DNA of 7,584 nucleotides from an uncultured Caulobacterales bacterium (GTDB lineage: Bacteria; Pseudomonadota; Alphaproteobacteria; Caulobacterales; Maricaulaceae). The translations under genes and the position numbers were made by a program. Each line of letters opens with the position of its first letter. The stretch's first letter is position 1. Under the pieces are notes generated by a model that was not told where the DNA came from, ran no database searches, and saw nothing but the letters and a program-made list of their open reading frames with translations. Positions 5,873 to 7,584 of the stretch are shown piece after piece. The stretch covers positions 1 to 7,584 of the forward strand of contig CALLME010000204.1 of assembly GCA_938007945.1 (NCBI GenBank). The letters are read 5' to 3'.

Positions 5873-6589
5873 ATGAGCGCCGCAATATCCGAAAGTGACA
5901 GGCTCGTGCGCAATGACATTCATTTGCTTGTTATTGACGATGATGACCGCATACGCACACTTCTCGCGAGCTATCTTGGCAAGTGCGGGTTTCGTGTCTC
6001 GACAGTTGCAGACGCCGCTGCCGCTAGACGGCTTATGCAAACACTAGAATTCGATTTACTCATTGTTGATGTGATGATGCCAGGTGAAACAGGGACTGAA
6101 TTTACAGCAGAGCTTCGTACGCAAAACGATATCCCTGTTATTTTGCTTACCGCGCTTTCAGCGCCTCAAGACCGTATTGAAGGATTAAAAACAGGCGCAG
6201 ATGACTATCTCGCAAAACCGTTTGAGCCTGAAGAACTCGTCCTGCGCATTGAGGCGATATTTCGGCGCGTAGAACTATCGGCTCCTGCCTCTCAGATCAG
6301 TTTTGGGCCGTGGCAATATAATCTAGACCGCTTGGAACTGACAAAAGACGGCGAGCGCGTGGCACTTACGACGGGTGAGGAAGCGCTGCTCACGCTTCTC
6401 GCGAAACGCGCTGGTGCGCCCGTCAGCCGCTATGCCCTATCTGAACGCATTAATGCCAAATCAGAACGCGCCGTCGATGTACAGATGACGCGCCTACGCC
6501 GCAAGATTGAAGCGACACCATCAGAGCCTGCCTATCTCTTGACGGTGCGGGGTCATGGCTACCGCCTGCTCGCTGACACGCCGAGCTGA
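5873..6589 (+). CDS. OmpR-family two-component response regulator
   Basis: A 238-residue cytoplasmic transcription factor. The receiver domain (about 17-125) has the acidic cluster Asp22-Asp25, the phospho-acceptor Asp66 in IVDVMMPG, Thr93 and Lys115 in YLAKPF. A winged-helix DNA-binding domain (about 140-235) follows, with LTTGEEALLTLLAKR before the recognition region and ERAVDVQMTRLRRKIE leading into LLTVRGHGYRLL. The VDVQ-x-x-RLRR pattern and the EnvZ-like partner gene point to the OmpR subgroup. It also resembles the PetR-type regulators of alphaproteobacteria, so I give no gene name. The start follows a strong AAAGGA site. The stop overlaps the kinase ATG by one base (TGATG), indicating coupled expression. 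Target genes cannot be told from the window; divergent ilvE is one possibility only by position. Confidence 0.94.
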   Translation: MSAAISESDRLVRNDIHLLVIDDDDRIRTLLASYLGKCGFRVSTVADAAAARRLMQTLEFDLLIVDVMMPGETGTEFTAELRTQNDIPVILLTALSAPQDRIEGLKTGADDYLAKPFEPEELVLRIEAIFRRVELSAPASQISFGPWQYNLDRLELTKDGERVALTTGEEALLTLLAKRAGAPVSRYALSERINAKSERAVDVQMTRLRRKIEATPSEPAYLLTVRGHGYRLLADTPS

Positions 6590-7584
6590 TGCAGCTCAAA
6601 GAGCCGAATTTTATTAAAACACGCTTGCCTAAAGATCTGTTTGGGCGCGTCCTCCTCATCATCATTTTGCCGATTGTCATCATGCAGATGGCTGTCGCCT
6701 ATTTCTTCTTCAACGCGCATTGGGCGACGGTCACGTCAAATTTATCCGCCAGCGTGTCGGGCGATATTGCAGTGGCGGTTGAGCTCTATAAGCAATCGCC
6801 AAGCGAGGCGCGCGCGGCCTCACTTGATGACATGCTGCGTCCGTCAATCGAATTGTCTGTAGCCTTAGAGCCGAATGACACCCTCCCCGAAACAAACCGC
6901 CGCGCTTTTTTTTCAATCCTCGACACGACCCTGCGACGAGCGCTAAATAATGCCCTCAGTGATGAATTTTGGTTTGATACAACCCGCTATCCTAACCACA
7001 TCGATATCAGGGTGAAAGTCGATGAAGGCGTGCTGAGGTTTTTTGCCGCTCGTGAACGCGTCTTCGCGCCAACGGGTTACGTTTTTATCTTCTGGCTAGT
7101 CACCGCCACAATACTTCTGACCCTCGTCAGCATCCTATTCATTCGCAATCAGGCGAGACCCATCGCTGAACTCGCAGAGGCTGCAAACCGTTTTGGACGC
7201 GGACAGGATACGCAAGATTTTAAACCAAGCGGCGCGGCAGAAGTGCGTCTTGCCGGGCAATCCTTTCTTCGCATGCGCCGCCGCATCACGCGTTTTATAG
7301 ACCAGCGCACCGTCTTCCTTGCGGGCGTGAGTCATGACCTACGTACACCGCTAACGCGGCTTAAGCTTTTCCTCGCACTTCAAGATGAAACAGCAGAAGT
7401 CGCTGCGGCCAAACGCGACCTCAAAGATATGGAGACTATGCTCAACGGTTATCTCGATTTCGCGCAAGGCTTGACCGATGAGACTGCGACAGAGACACAC
7501 CTTGCAGAATTCCTTGGTAAAATAGTCGAAAAACTTGACCTACCCAAAACGGTGTTAGCTGTCGAAGAAGACTTGTCAGCACCC
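6589..7584 (+). CDS. EnvZ-like sensor histidine kinase, 3' end missing
   Basis: This frame runs open from the ATG at 6589 to the window edge (332 codons). A basic/amphipathic start (TRLPKDLFGR, 11-20) precedes membrane helix 1 (about 21-42). A periplasmic sensor region of about 120 residues follows (43-162), then helix 2 (about 163-185), a HAMP domain (about 186-238, with ARPIAEL and GAAEVR) and the dimerisation/phospho-acceptor domain. Its H-box, AGVSHDLRTPLTR at 245-257 with His249, is nearly identical to that of E. coli EnvZ. The ATP-binding domain lies beyond the window apart from its approach. It should phosphorylate the regulator encoded just upstream, with which it shares one base. The signal is unknown: the periplasmic region has no sensor motif I recognise. 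A run of eight T at 6906-6913 lies inside the sensor region. Confidence 0.93.
   Translation, partial: MQLKEPNFIKTRLPKDLFGRVLLIIILPIVIMQMAVAYFFFNAHWATVTSNLSASVSGDIAVAVELYKQSPSEARAASLDDMLRPSIELSVALEPNDTLPETNRRAFFSILDTTLRRALNNALSDEFWFDTTRYPNHIDIRVKVDEGVLRFFAARERVFAPTGYVFIFWLVTATILLTLVSILFIRNQARPIAELAEAANRFGRGQDTQDFKPSGAAEVRLAGQSFLRMRRRITRFIDQRTVFLAGVSHDLRTPLTRLKLFLALQDETAEVAAAKRDLKDMETMLNGYLDFAQGLTDETATETHLAEFLGKIVEKLDLPKTVLAVEEDLSAP

Overview
The window is a gene-dense stretch of a bacterial chromosome of moderate GC. It looks like an alphaproteobacterium, perhaps a marine Caulobacterales/Maricaulales-type organism. That placement rests on protein character (FolB, DUF2237, PgsA and an OmpR/EnvZ-like pair) and on the tight, overlapping gene layout; it is an inference, not a phylogeny. 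I see no mobile element, CRISPR array, tRNA or rRNA, and no gene-free stretch over 300 bases.

Left block (about 1-1507, plus strand): a pterin/folate cluster. A short-chain dehydrogenase cut by the window's left edge has pteridine-reductase (PTR1/FolM-type) signatures. It overlaps folB (dihydroneopterin aldolase), which overlaps a DUF2237 protein of unknown function. The 8-bp and 4-bp overlaps point to one translationally coupled operon whose promoter lies outside the window.

Middle block (1590-4826, plus strand): uvrC (excinuclease subunit C), then two consecutive CDP-alcohol phosphatidyltransferase genes joined by an 8-bp and a 1-bp overlap. The second is a canonical pgsA. The first is a full-length paralog whose signature motif is degenerate, and it is the most unusual gene here. 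uvrC-pgsA linkage is also known from E. coli. A possible promoter sits so close to the uvrC ATG that the mRNA could be leaderless.

Right block (4843-7584): ilvE (branched-chain aminotransferase) lies on the minus strand, convergent with pgsA and separated from it by 16 bp. It is divergent, across a 130-bp regulatory gap, from a two-component pair on the plus strand: an OmpR-family response regulator with a strong Shine-Dalgarno site, and an EnvZ-like sensor kinase that overlaps it by 1 bp and runs off the right edge. No decisive new system is visible. The best leads are the divergent PgsA paralog and the pteridine-reductase/FolB/DUF2237 cluster.
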